A stretch of 13,912 nucleotides of DNA from JAXDBW01 sp034678405 (lineage in GTDB: Bacteria; Patescibacteriota; Patescibacteriia; UBA10025; JAHIVO01). The notes beneath the pieces are model-generated. The model was not told the origin of the DNA. It did no database searches and saw only the letters and a list, made by a program, of their open reading frames with translations. The stretch lies in contig JAXDBW010000016.1 of NCBI GenBank assembly GCA_034678405.1, positions 1 to 13,912 on the forward strand, in the 5' to 3' direction. Shown here in pieces: positions 1-5,746 of this stretch (position 1 is the first letter of the stretch; every line of letters begins with the position of its first letter). The translations under genes were made by a program, and so were the position numbers.

Positions 1-481
1 TCGCTACCTCACCACCAGCCTCACTCACATTCCCAAAATCATAACGCTCCTCCGTGAGTTCGATCCGCGGACTCGTCGCGGTCGCGCTGGATGCCAGCTG
101 CTCAGCAATGGTAGCGCGCAATGCCTCCGTTGCCAGCGATTCCATGCCATAGTGCCTGACCGTGGCAAGCATGACCTCCATCTCAGTCTTTTGTTGGCCT
201 ACCTGTTCATCAATGTAATGAATCATATCTTCAGCAATACCACAGCAAATGTTATTCTTGTCCAGTGGCTGGTCGCAACACGTGCACACAAAGCGTGGAT
301 ATATCTCCTCAGCGGAAACCGCCGGGATGATGGCACGTATCGCATCAGACGCATCATGTCCGTGCCAGTAGCCGATGCTACCTACCACAATCGGCGTGCC
401 CAGCACCGCGATTCCGAGCCCCACGAGCACCATCATGATATGTCGACGCTTGAGAGTGATCGTGAATAGGTCAGACGGCAT
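1..481 (-). CDS. CcmH-like Cys protein fused to DUF1573 (partial, 3' end off window)
   Basis: The first 160 residues are visible; the stop lies beyond the left edge. A basic N-terminus and one TM helix (about residues 15-37) should place the rest outside the membrane. Residues 60-116 resemble the CcmH/CycL fold: a Cys group (C66, C68, C69, C79, C80) followed by an amphipathic helix and a motif ending in HYG. CcmH proteins normally hold apocytochrome c thiols reduced through an LRCxxC motif; here it is replaced by VCTCC, so a thiol or metal role is possible. From residue 138, PRIELTEERYDFGNVSEAG matches the start of a DUF1573 beta-sandwich, which is cut by the edge. The ATG at 481 lies 18 nt after the preceding gene's stop and has no clear SD, suggesting coupled translation. 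It is the last visible gene of the operon starting near 3480. The domain reading is from sequence; the function is inferred. Confidence 0.75.
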   Translation of the reverse strand, partial: MPSDLFTITLKRRHIMMVLVGLGIAVLGTPIVVGSIGYWHGHDASDAIRAIIPAVSAEEIYPRFVCTCCDQPLDKNNICCGIAEDMIHYIDEQVGQQKTEMEVMLATVRHYGMESLATEALRATIAEQLASSATATSPRIELTEERYDFGNVSEAGGEVA

Positions 482-499
482 ATGTGTGCTGTATCAATG

Positions 500-1393
500 C
501 TATTTATTGCTAGTATCTGCGGAATCATTCGCCGCCTGGGGAGCGACAACAGCGTCGCTCTCGAGGTCGTGGTACGTGCCGAGCTGCTCGACTGATCGGA
601 AGACATATGTGCTATCCGGCTCGATTGAGCCAACATTCTTCCATACTGACATGAGCAGCTGATACACCGCCGTCTGATTACTCAATAAGAATGTAGGAAC
701 TTTAGTAATATTATATTGAGCGACTAGAGCGGCACCCTCTGGATCGGAGATGTCGATGGTTTGCTCGTTGGCAATATGCATTGCATAATTTCCGGTCAAT
801 ATCCCTCGATTCATCATCACGTCATAACAGTCCGCGCAGTCCCGATCGGTAAGATAGGTCACATCCACCAGCCCCTCGATGCTATCTAACGCTAGATTGC
901 GGTATGGCGGCATCTGATTTCTCATGACAAACGTGCCATTCTCAGTTGTGCCGAGGTTGGCAAATGCCGCAGCTAGGTCTGCATCTTTGGTCAGTTCACC
1001 ACTAACCAGCAGTGTGGGGAGTTTGGTGATCCGATATTGAGCAATGAGTTGTTGAGCTTCGCTGCTAGTTTGGGTATATTCTTGGGTACTGACAATATTC
1101 ACGTTTTTGCTTTTAATAAAATCAAGGTAGTTCGTGATGTCAGCACACTCCGCACACTCCGCAGCGGTGATCACAGTTATCGTCAGATCCGCTGGTCGAG
1201 CTGCCTCGGCGGCTGCGGCAGCCTGGGTACTCAGTGATTGTGCACTCAGGGTGGTTTGCCAGAGGCCAAATGCTGCCGCGCCAAGTAGCGCAATCACGAG
1301 TGCTATATGCCGCGCTAATCCATGCGATGACCGGTGGGCATGCCGAGGCCGTCGCAGACTGGGAATTGATAGATGTATGGTATCCATTGTCAT
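500..1393 (-). CDS. Membrane-anchored protein with two tandem thioredoxin-fold domains
   Basis: 297 aa. A basic N-terminus and TM helix (about 29-48) are followed by an Ala-rich linker and two similar thioredoxin-like domains. Domain 1 (about 68-160) has CAEC (C80, C83) and the cis-Pro loop KLPT (P126). Domain 2 (about 175-270) has CADC (C186, C189) and KVPT (P233). Both domains contain a helix ending in AQY(R/N)ITK, which points to internal duplication. Acidic C-X-D/E-C active sites differ from CGPC or CPHC, so redox potential or partner may be unusual. The ATG is 2 nt after the stop of the upstream small anchored protein; no SD is seen, so coupling is likely, and the alternative ATG two codons later is not excluded. 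It is probably an extracytoplasmic thiol-disulfide protein acting on its Cys-rich neighbours (inference). Confidence 0.8.
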   Translation of the reverse strand: MTMDTIHLSIPSLRRPRHAHRSSHGLARHIALVIALLGAAAFGLWQTTLSAQSLSTQAAAAAEAARPADLTITVITAAECAECADITNYLDFIKSKNVNIVSTQEYTQTSSEAQQLIAQYRITKLPTLLVSGELTKDADLAAAFANLGTTENGTFVMRNQMPPYRNLALDSIEGLVDVTYLTDRDCADCYDVMMNRGILTGNYAMHIANEQTIDISDPEGAALVAQYNITKVPTFLLSNQTAVYQLLMSVWKNVGSIEPDSTYVFRSVEQLGTYHDLESDAVVAPQAANDSADTSNK

Positions 1394-1395
1394 AG

Positions 1396-1734
1396 TTAGC
1401 AGCCGCCGACCATCTCTGGCAGATCATTAAGGCTCGTAGTACCACTGCTCGTGGTGGCAGACGTTCCGGTGGCCGTCGCGGAGCTGCTAGCCCCGATACT
1501 GCTGCTGACACCACCTGCTGCTATCGCGGATTTGAGATCGGTGAGCGCAAACGCCTGCAGGGCAGATACGATAACCAAGGTTACCAGCGCAATGGTCATG
1601 ATGGTCTGCGGGCGCACGCGCAGAGTAATCGTGTCCTTTTTTTTGGGCATACGTCGAGTGCTCGACTGGGTAATCGACTGAGTTGGCCTTTCGACGATTG
1701 AGTCTTCTGGTAATGTATGTGGATCAATTGACAT
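1396..1734 (-). CDS. Small anchored protein with C-terminal LPEMVGGC tail
   Basis: 112 aa, no recognised family. A cytoplasmic basic segment (about 1-43) leads into one TM helix (about 45-65), then a Ser/Thr/Ala-rich linker (about 74-101) and the tail LNDLPEMVGGC. The terminal Cys is the only cysteine in the protein and is the last residue. The tail is nearly identical to the end of the next protein upstream in the operon (LQDLPGMVGGC). The architecture is a flexible stalk presenting one terminal cysteine outside the membrane, which would suit a disulfide, thiol or metal handover, or a processing signal (inference). The start at 1734 has only a weak A-rich SD; an internal ATG at codon 29 is possible but has no better SD. 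Confidence 0.7.
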   Translation of the reverse strand: MSIDPHTLPEDSIVERPTQSITQSSTRRMPKKKDTITLRVRPQTIMTIALVTLVIVSALQAFALTDLKSAIAAGGVSSSIGASSSATATGTSATTSSGTTSLNDLPEMVGGC

Positions 1735-1788
1735 ATCTTTTTAGTTAGCTATTAACATATGAATGTGAGTAGTAGGATAGAAAACCGG

Positions 1789-2496
1789 CTAACAACCCCC
1801 CACCATCCCAGGGAGATCTTGCAGAACGCTCGTATCCCCACCAGCGATCTTGAGAGCGAGCTCGGTCATATCCTTCGGGAAGAAAAGAGATTTCCACCGA
1901 TATACTTCACGCAGTATTTCCGCATCAGAATAATTTGTATTCTGCATGAGCCACATCGTGACGCTGAGCAGAGCGGGATTGTGCTGGCACCCACACAAAC
2001 TCGTACCATCGGCGTTGATGCCGACCGCCTGCAACCCGCAACAGTATTCACAAGAAATGCCCAGCGGCTGCGACGCAAAATTGACAAAGCGAGCTTTCTG
2101 TTCGGGTGTGAGACTGGCGAGTAGGGGGCGCTGCGCCTTCGCGAGGACGGCCAGTGACTGCTCAGGGGTATCAAATGAGACGCCCATAGCCTCTCCATAT
2201 GATGGCGTCCCCTGGGGTACCATCATCGCTATAGCGCCTGCCGAGGTAGTGATGTCCTGCAGAGGAAATATTGCCGCGATCCCCTGGGCAGTCGACGTAA
2301 CGCTGCTGAGTTCAACGTCGCCAAGGGCGCCCTGACCTCCGGCGCTACGGGAGTCATCACCAGTAAAAGTCCTGACCATCATGCCGCTCATCCCCTCATG
2401 GACGCCTAGCATCATCGCCGCCTGGACTATTTGCACCTGGTTGAGCACGACGAAGCCGGCAACCAGGATGAGTGCTATTGGCTTAATATATTTCAT
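1789..2496 (-). CDS. PCYCGC-like extracytoplasmic Cys protein with C-terminal MVGGC tail
   Basis: 235 aa. A hydrophobic N-terminal segment (about 5-28) acts as signal or anchor. The middle is Gly/Met-rich. Residues 147-215 carry CEYCC (C149, C152, C153) and LCGCQHNPA (C168, C170, H172), followed by helices with the pattern SDAEILREVYRWKSLFFP. This resembles PCYCGC-motif proteins, a poorly characterised family of secreted Cys proteins; five Cys and one His could bind metal or form disulfides. The C-terminus is LQDLPGMVGGC, with the last Cys at residue 235. It lies 19 bp after the upstream gene and 54 bp before the next. No SD is seen before the ATG. The family relation is a pattern match by eye; the metal role is inference. 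Confidence 0.75.
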   Translation of the reverse strand: MKYIKPIALILVAGFVVLNQVQIVQAAMMLGVHEGMSGMMVRTFTGDDSRSAGGQGALGDVELSSVTSTAQGIAAIFPLQDITTSAGAIAMMVPQGTPSYGEAMGVSFDTPEQSLAVLAKAQRPLLASLTPEQKARFVNFASQPLGISCEYCCGLQAVGINADGTSLCGCQHNPALLSVTMWLMQNTNYSDAEILREVYRWKSLFFPKDMTELALKIAGGDTSVLQDLPGMVGGC

Positions 2497-2515
2497 ACCA
2501 ACAAATACTTAATAA

Positions 2516-3010
2516 TTAAAGCAGCTGCCAGGTAAACTCTCGTGTCAGATTTTCTATCGTCGTTACCGTCAGGGTTACACTATTCGCCCCCGGCATGAGC
2601 GCCGGGAACACGATATTACCAGACACGTGGTGCCACCCCCGATTACCGGTCCATTCGAGCGCGTCATATGTATTTCCTTGATCATCGCGGAGCTGGATAA
2701 TATCTGTAAAATCAAAATCAAGTTCAACCGAATGAGTATTGAAATACACAGTAAATACTGTCTGATCTTCACCATGTGCAACTGTCTGGGGGATGACTTC
2801 GACGCTCACTGCCCCCATCGTAGCGGTCTGCGTCTGAAGCGAAGTAGTCGTCGGAAGAGATGAATCGGTAGCGGGCGCAACCACCGATTGCGCGGCTGGC
2901 GTTTCGTCTGCGTGTCCTGAGTTTGCTCGGACGGTCACGATCAGTCCAAGGGTAATAACGATGGCCACGGTGGCAATCCCCAGCGTACGTTTACGTATCT
3001 GTATGATCAT
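2516..3010 (-). CDS. Secreted or anchored beta-domain protein of unknown function
   Basis: 164 aa. A short basic N-terminus and hydrophobic segment (about 9-29) are followed by a Ser/Thr/Ala linker and a beta-rich domain (about 68-164). The domain contains FNTHSVELDFDFTDI, a short DDQGN turn, LEWTGNRGWHHVSG and FTWQLL at the end. The THSVELDF and GxxHHVSG signatures recur, from memory, in small secreted proteins of unassigned function, sometimes near metal-handling genes. His in THS and HHVSG could be metal ligands (inference). There are no cysteines. The ATG overlaps the upstream gene's stop as ATGA (3007-3010), so translation is coupled. The function is unknown. Confidence 0.75.
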   Translation of the reverse strand: MIIQIRKRTLGIATVAIVITLGLIVTVRANSGHADETPAAQSVVAPATDSSLPTTTSLQTQTATMGAVSVEVIPQTVAHGEDQTVFTVYFNTHSVELDFDFTDIIQLRDDQGNTYDALEWTGNRGWHHVSGNIVFPALMPGANSVTLTVTTIENLTREFTWQLL

Positions 3011-3447
3011 ATTGGTTGAGCATTAATGAAAAGGTTGTGTTTTTTGAAATGCGTAACCATAAAAATAATGCCAGCTACGTTAAACGCTACGGCGATCGCG
3101 AGGAAATAGGTCTGGTATTGCCCCAGAAACACCGTAGCAGCCGACAGTCCCAGGACTGGAATAATATCCGTGATATGATGAGCACAGCAGGCAATCATCG
3201 TCCCCGTCGTCACCCCAGCGCTCACCCGAGTCATGCGTCGTGTGTTCTGCGCTCTGTGATTGCTCCGGACAAACCAAAAGAGGCCGACCTGAATACCAAA
3301 GCCTAAAAACAATGCACTCATCCAGTATTTCACCGTGAGAAACTGTTGAAACGGGTGATGCCAGTCACCGGCAACCCAAGTCAAAAGGATAAAGTAAAAG
3401 AGCATCAGGGCACCCATGGCCAATCCTGCGGCCACAATTGATCTCAT
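3007..3447 (-). CDS. Four-TM membrane protein with CCAHH motif
   Basis: 146 aa from the chosen ATG at 3447; ATGs at 3471 and 3480 extend the frame by 8 or 11 residues. I chose 3447 because it has a purine-rich AGAGAG five nt upstream and leaves both 17-bp operator copies outside the gene. If the mRNA starts near 3480, a leaderless start there is also possible. Four TM helices lie at about 5-26, 42-62, 75-110 (with a re-entrant part) and 113-133. In the third, IACCAHHITDIIPVLG places C87, C88, H90 and H91 together at the membrane, a likely metal or thiol site. It is the first gene of the operon running left to the window edge. Family function is unknown to me; a metal (copper-type) role is suggested only by the motif and the operator. 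Confidence 0.75.
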   Translation of the reverse strand: MRSIVAAGLAMGALMLFYFILLTWVAGDWHHPFQQFLTVKYWMSALFLGFGIQVGLFWFVRSNHRAQNTRRMTRVSAGVTTGTMIACCAHHITDIIPVLGLSAATVFLGQYQTYFLAIAVAFNVAGIIFMVTHFKKHNLFINAQPI

Positions 3448-3464
3448 TACTACTCTCTGTAGTA
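3448..3464. promoter_or_regulatory. Operator copy 1, TACTAC-N5-GTAGTA
   Basis: A perfect inverted repeat TACTAC/GTAGTA with a 5-bp spacer, directly upstream of the chosen ATG of the CCAHH membrane protein. Its centre is 23 bp from that of copy 2, about two helical turns, so dimers bound at the two sites could sit on the same face. Confidence 0.6.
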
Positions 3465-3470
3465 TATTCA

Positions 3471-3487
3471 TACTACACATTGTAGTA
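3471..3487. promoter_or_regulatory. Operator copy 2, TACTACACATTGTAGTA
   Basis: A second perfect TACTAC-N5-GTAGTA site. Its core TACA-N3-TGTA resembles the TACA-N2-TGTA boxes bound by BlaI/MecI/CopY-type repressors, but with one extra central base. It abuts a minus-strand -10 hexamer TATACT (3492-3487), so a bound protein would cover the expected transcription start near 3480. No regulator of that family is encoded in this window. Confidence 0.6.
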
Positions 3488-3545
3488 GTATAATCCTATT
3501 TGGCAAGAGTAGTTATCCACAGACTTGCTTATGTTTCCGCATCAC

Positions 3546-3577
3546 AAAAACGCCCCACTCAATATGCGAGAGGGAGC
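3546..3577 (-). terminator. Probable intrinsic terminator after the CASCG membrane protein
   Basis: On the minus strand a GC-rich hairpin has arms at 3577-3568 and 3560-3552 (GCTCC..CTC / GAG..GGGGC, with a small internal loop and one G-U pair). A run of five T follows (3550-3546). It lies about 30 bp past the stop at 3607 and would separate that unit from the operator-controlled operon to the left. Confidence 0.55.
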
Positions 3578-3606
3578 TGTCGCGTATAAACTCCGTATCC
3601 CCTATC

Positions 3607-4167
3607 TCAGGTAGAGATCTGGCATATTCCTGGATTCGCTATCTTACGTGCCAGTACTACAATCGAGGCTGCGATAGATATAATCCCCAGCACGGTGAAT
3701 TCTGTGCCGTGAAAAGGTAAGGCGGCCACTACCGCAGTGGCAGTACCAAATCCGAGAAGCGTGGTCAAAATAGCAGATCCACATGATGCACAACCAACGC
3801 CAAATAAACTGACTGCCATCCCCCACCACCCGAGAGAGGACGCGCGAAGTGTGGCAATCCGATGCTGAAGGAAATAAATAAAAAAGGCCATATTCACTCC
3901 GGTTAAAAGAATAATCAGTATGGCGGAAACGCGAGCTGAGGCTGTCAGTCCGGATCCCCAGATACCAATGGACGTCACCAAAATGCGGAGTCGTCCCGCC
4001 AGGGTTAATGCATCAAACCCAATGATTTCTGCCCAAAATCGGAACTGCATCACCACGGTAATAAGTCCCCATGCTGCTATCGCCGCAATAACTGCATATA
4101 CAAAAAACCGCGGACGCTGGAACACGGCGACAAAGGCTCTTTTAATATCGTGCAGTATCTTCAGCAT
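3607..4167 (-). CDS. Membrane protein with GCASCG motif, function unknown
   Basis: 186 aa. A cytoplasmic N-terminus is followed by about five TM helices (roughly 20-40, 58-72, 80-102, 112-150, 156-174). The helix at about 118-135 carries GVGCASCGS with C126 and C129, a CxxC inside or next to the membrane; a third Cys, C182, is near the C-terminus (GICQIST). The CxxC followed by LG..TATA, an aromatic stretch and LGI loosely parallels the C-terminal half of the CCAHH protein next door, so the two may belong to one superfamily (weak, by eye). The gene follows the DsbA-like gene by 90 bp containing a 9-bp hairpin and is followed by a terminator. A CxxC in a membrane helix beside thiol oxidoreductases suggests redox or metal transfer, but this is inference. 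Confidence 0.75.
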   Translation of the reverse strand: MLKILHDIKRAFVAVFQRPRFFVYAVIAAIAAWGLITVVMQFRFWAEIIGFDALTLAGRLRILVTSIGIWGSGLTASARVSAILIILLTGVNMAFFIYFLQHRIATLRASSLGWWGMAVSLFGVGCASCGSAILTTLLGFGTATAVVAALPFHGTEFTVLGIISIAASIVVLARKIANPGICQIST

Positions 4168-4197
4168 ACCTGCATCTATCTTACCTGAAAGGAGCCA

Positions 4198-4229
4198 AGC
4201 GGTACACCCACATATGCAGATGTACCGCT
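4198..4229. other. 9-bp inverted repeat between two genes
   Basis: AGCGGTACA (4198-4206) and TGTACCGCT (4221-4229) are perfectly complementary around a 14-nt loop. There is no good T run on either strand, so a classic terminator is unlikely. It may be an mRNA processing or stabilising hairpin that sets the ratio of the DsbA-like and CASCG proteins, or an operator. Confidence 0.45.
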
Positions 4230-4257
4230 GTAACTTCTCGTTCTGATCGAGGGACGG

Positions 4258-5058
4258 TTAGAGTAACCCGTCGATAGTTGATTTCAGGCTGGTGTATGGC
4301 TGCGCACCGTTGACCGGTACCTTCGTACCATCTTTGCTGATGGCAACTGAGTAGGGCGTACCATTACCGCCAGCGCTGACAGCATCCTGATACTGCTGCT
4401 GCACCTTGTCGGCATATTTACCACTGTCGAGACAGTCAGTGAATTTGGTCTCATCAAGGCCGATTTCGACCGCTAGCTCCGGCAATTGTGAATCGAGCAA
4501 TCCGTTATTCGATGGAGTCACCTCATATATCTTATCAACATACTCCCAGAATGCATCATTGCCACCGAGCTCCGCAGCACACTCAGTAGCTTCGGCCTCG
4601 CGGGGTGCTTTCGGATGGAGAGACTCGAGTGGGAAATGACGATAGACCCAGGCGACTTGATCGCCATACTCCTCGCTCATCTGCTGCAGTGTCGTGTGGA
4701 ACTGTTTGCAGTAGGGGCACTCGAGGTCGGAGTACTCGACGAGGACGACATCGGCTTTGCTCAGATCGCCGCGGATGTGGTCATCGGATGTCACGGCCGC
4801 GAGACTGATGGACGCGGCACTGTTGGTATTGGCAGTGGCGGTGGTGTTCGTGTTATTCGTGTTGCTCGTACCACTAAACGTCGTTTTGCTACCTGAGCCG
4901 GTCCCTAGCGTGCCACCATTAGCGAGCATGATGAAGAAGCCGATGGTACAGGCGGTCATAAACATCGCCACCATGCCGAAGATAAATGATCGTTTCGGTC
5001 CGAGAATCTCAAACAGAGATTCTTCTTTTTTTGATTTAGGTTCAATTGTTGATTCCAT
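4258..5058 (-). CDS. Membrane-anchored DsbA-like thiol-disulfide oxidoreductase
   Basis: 266 aa. A cytoplasmic basic/acidic segment (1-23), TM helix (about 24-46) and Gly/Ser/Asn/Thr-rich linker (47-85) lead into a thioredoxin-fold domain of the DsbA/BdbD type (about 95-266). The active site is CPYC (C114, C117) after LVEYSDLE. VYRHFPLESLHP is the typical DsbA segment, and GTPYSV holds the cis-Pro (P235). A second pair, C160 and C209, could form a structural disulfide in the helical insertion. It should oxidise or isomerise cysteines of exported proteins; the neighbouring Cys-rich proteins are plausible clients (inference). No SD precedes the ATG, and a TATAAT box ends 11 nt upstream, so a very short leader is possible. 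Confidence 0.92.
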   Translation of the reverse strand: MESTIEPKSKKEESLFEILGPKRSFIFGMVAMFMTACTIGFFIMLANGGTLGTGSGSKTTFSGTSNTNNTNTTATANTNSAASISLAAVTSDDHIRGDLSKADVVLVEYSDLECPYCKQFHTTLQQMSEEYGDQVAWVYRHFPLESLHPKAPREAEATECAAELGGNDAFWEYVDKIYEVTPSNNGLLDSQLPELAVEIGLDETKFTDCLDSGKYADKVQQQYQDAVSAGGNGTPYSVAISKDGTKVPVNGAQPYTSLKSTIDGLL

Positions 5059-5069
5059 AGGGTTAATAC

Positions 5070-5075
5070 ATTATA
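5070..5075 (-). promoter_or_regulatory. Possible -10 box (TATAAT) for the DsbA-like gene
   Basis: A minus-strand TATAAT ends 11 nt before the ATG at 5058. No convincing -35 lies 16-18 nt upstream. If used, the mRNA would begin about 5 nt before the start codon, consistent with the absence of an SD. Confidence 0.35.
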
Positions 5076-5140
5076 TGAATAAATACGCCAAGCCAGGACA
5101 TCAACTGTACCAACTTGGGCGAATGGTACTATTTAGTAAT

Positions 5141-5527
5141 CTACTGATAATGAGTTCGCTGGATCCGTCCCAGAACATAGGCAAGTCGTTCAGGATCCCA
5201 ATATTTCATGTGCACAAATCCTCTCTGGATATGCTGTATCACCGGCACCCCCAAACTAGGCCGACGTACCAGCGCTACCAACATCCCCACCCCCATTACC
5301 GTGAAGAAGAGAATGACCACTCTCTGGATACGTTCTATCAGTACGTGGTTGAACTGCTGGAGTTGGCCCAGGTAATCAGTTGAGGGTGCGATGTTACCCA
5401 TATGACACATGGGCGCATGATGCGTTGGTACTGATACATGCATGCTCAAATCACACGCCGATTTCGCCATCGGAATCACTAAACTCAGCACTATAAGAAT
5501 TAAGACTATCTTACCGAAAGTTTGCAT
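5141..5527 (-). CDS. His/Met/Cys-rich exported or anchored protein, possible metal binder
   Basis: 128 aa, no recognised family. A hydrophobic N-terminus (about 6-22) ending in AKSA looks like a signal peptide or anchor. The next 20 residues are dense in soft-metal ligands: C25, M29, H30, H36, H37, M40, C41, H42, M43 (APMCHMGN). A second TM helix (about 68-87) is followed by a basic tail (about 88-128), so the His/Met/Cys loop should face outside and the tail the cytoplasm. It is the first gene after the radical-SAM terminator and has its own promoter; an AGGAAC SD-like stretch lies about 11 nt before the ATG. The composition suggests copper or another soft metal, but this is inference. Confidence 0.65.
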   Translation of the reverse strand: MQTFGKIVLILIVLSLVIPMAKSACDLSMHVSVPTHHAPMCHMGNIAPSTDYLGQLQQFNHVLIERIQRVVILFFTVMGVGMLVALVRRPSLGVPVIQHIQRGFVHMKYWDPERLAYVLGRIQRTHYQ

Positions 5528-5544
5528 ATCAATAATTGTTCCTA

Positions 5545-5573
5545 ATTATACTAGAAAGACAGCCATCAGACAA
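5545..5573 (-). promoter_or_regulatory. Promoter of the redox/metal island (TTGTCT-17-TATAAT)
   Basis: On the minus strand -35 TTGTCT (5573-5568), a 17-nt spacer and a perfect -10 TATAAT (5550-5545) sit between the terminator of the radical-SAM unit and the His/Met/Cys-rich gene. The predicted start of transcription is near 5538. Confidence 0.6.
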
Positions 5574-5583
5574 TAGAATATCC

Positions 5584-5620
5584 AAAAAAAGTGGCACCAT
5601 GCTTTACACATGATGCCACT
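5584..5620 (-). terminator. Strong intrinsic terminator of the radical-SAM/peptide unit
   Basis: The hairpin arms 5620-5609 and 5601-5590 form a 12-bp stem with one G-U pair and a 7-nt loop. Seven T follow on the minus strand (5590-5584). It lies 30 bp past the stop of the 31-codon ORF. Confidence 0.9.
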
Positions 5621-5638
5621 AAGGCAGATCGCGTTTCG

Positions 5639-5666
5639 GTGCCAGCGTACTACTTCGTAGTGGCAC
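5639..5666. repeat. Bulged inverted repeat over the end of the 31-codon ORF
   Basis: GTGCCA (5639-5644) pairs with TGGCAC (5661-5666), and ACTAC with GTAGT inside, leaving a small asymmetric bulge. It spans the ORF stop codon and shares the GTGCCAC/GTGGCAC sequence with the terminator arms. Confidence 0.55.
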
Positions 5667-5745
5667 TTTTGGGCGATTCGCCCTTCTTCTTCACGACGAT
5701 CGTCGTGATTTTCTGGCTGTCTATGACAGCCTTGCACTTCGACAT
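5650..5745 (-). CDS. Candidate RiPP precursor peptide, 31 aa
   Basis: A 31-residue ORF begins 1 nt after the stop of the second radical SAM gene (TAG-C-ATG). It has the best ribosome-binding site in the window, AAAGGAGGTGA, six nt before the ATG. The peptide starts MSKCKAVIDS with a single Cys at position 4, continues with a beta-strand-prone stretch (KITTIVV, 12-18), three Lys (19-21), then KGESPKSATTK. A short peptide beside two radical SAM/SPASM enzymes, one with a PqqD-like domain that in known systems binds precursor leaders as an added beta strand, fits a precursor. It lacks the repeated Cys motifs of SCIFF or other sactipeptides, so any modification might fall on Lys, Thr, Ser or Val residues (inference). 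It matches no family I know. Its coding DNA is unusually palindromic, so selection on RNA or DNA structure is an alternative. Confidence 0.6.
   Translation of the reverse strand: MSKCKAVIDSQKITTIVVKKKGESPKSATTK
5671..5683. repeat. Palindrome GGGCGATTCGCCC
   Basis: GGGCGA/TCGCCC are perfect 6-bp arms around one central base, inside the 31-codon ORF. As RNA it could form a 5-bp stem with a 3-nt loop. Confidence 0.6.
5691..5708. repeat. Perfect 18-bp palindrome TCACGACGATCGTCGTGA
   Basis: A fully symmetric 18-bp sequence inside the 31-codon ORF. It could be a protein-binding site on DNA or a hairpin in RNA. Confidence 0.7.
5715..5731. repeat. Inverted repeat GGCTGTC-TAT-GACAGCC
   Basis: Perfect 7-bp arms and a 3-nt loop, near the 5' end of the 31-codon ORF. 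The same arms with a 4-nt loop occur after the stop codon of the methionyl-tRNA synthetase-like gene (13692-13709). Confidence 0.65.
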
Positions 5746-5746
5746 G

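Noticed and set aside
3487..3494. Plus-strand TATAAT near 3489-3494
   Set aside because: No plus-strand gene follows it and there is no fitting -35; the sequence belongs to the palindromic operator and the minus-strand -10.
3513..3521. Perfect DnaA box TTATCCACA
   Set aside because: Only a single copy, with no cluster, AT-rich unwinding region or dnaA/dnaN nearby. Not enough for an origin.
4757..5383. Plus-strand open frame of 208 codons
   Set aside because: It lies antisense to the DsbA-like gene and the His/Met/Cys-rich gene, with no domain or plausible start.
5546..5737. 63-codon minus-strand frame over the small ORF
   Set aside because: No SD, it runs through the terminator hairpin, and a better-placed 31-codon frame with a perfect SD occupies the same DNA.
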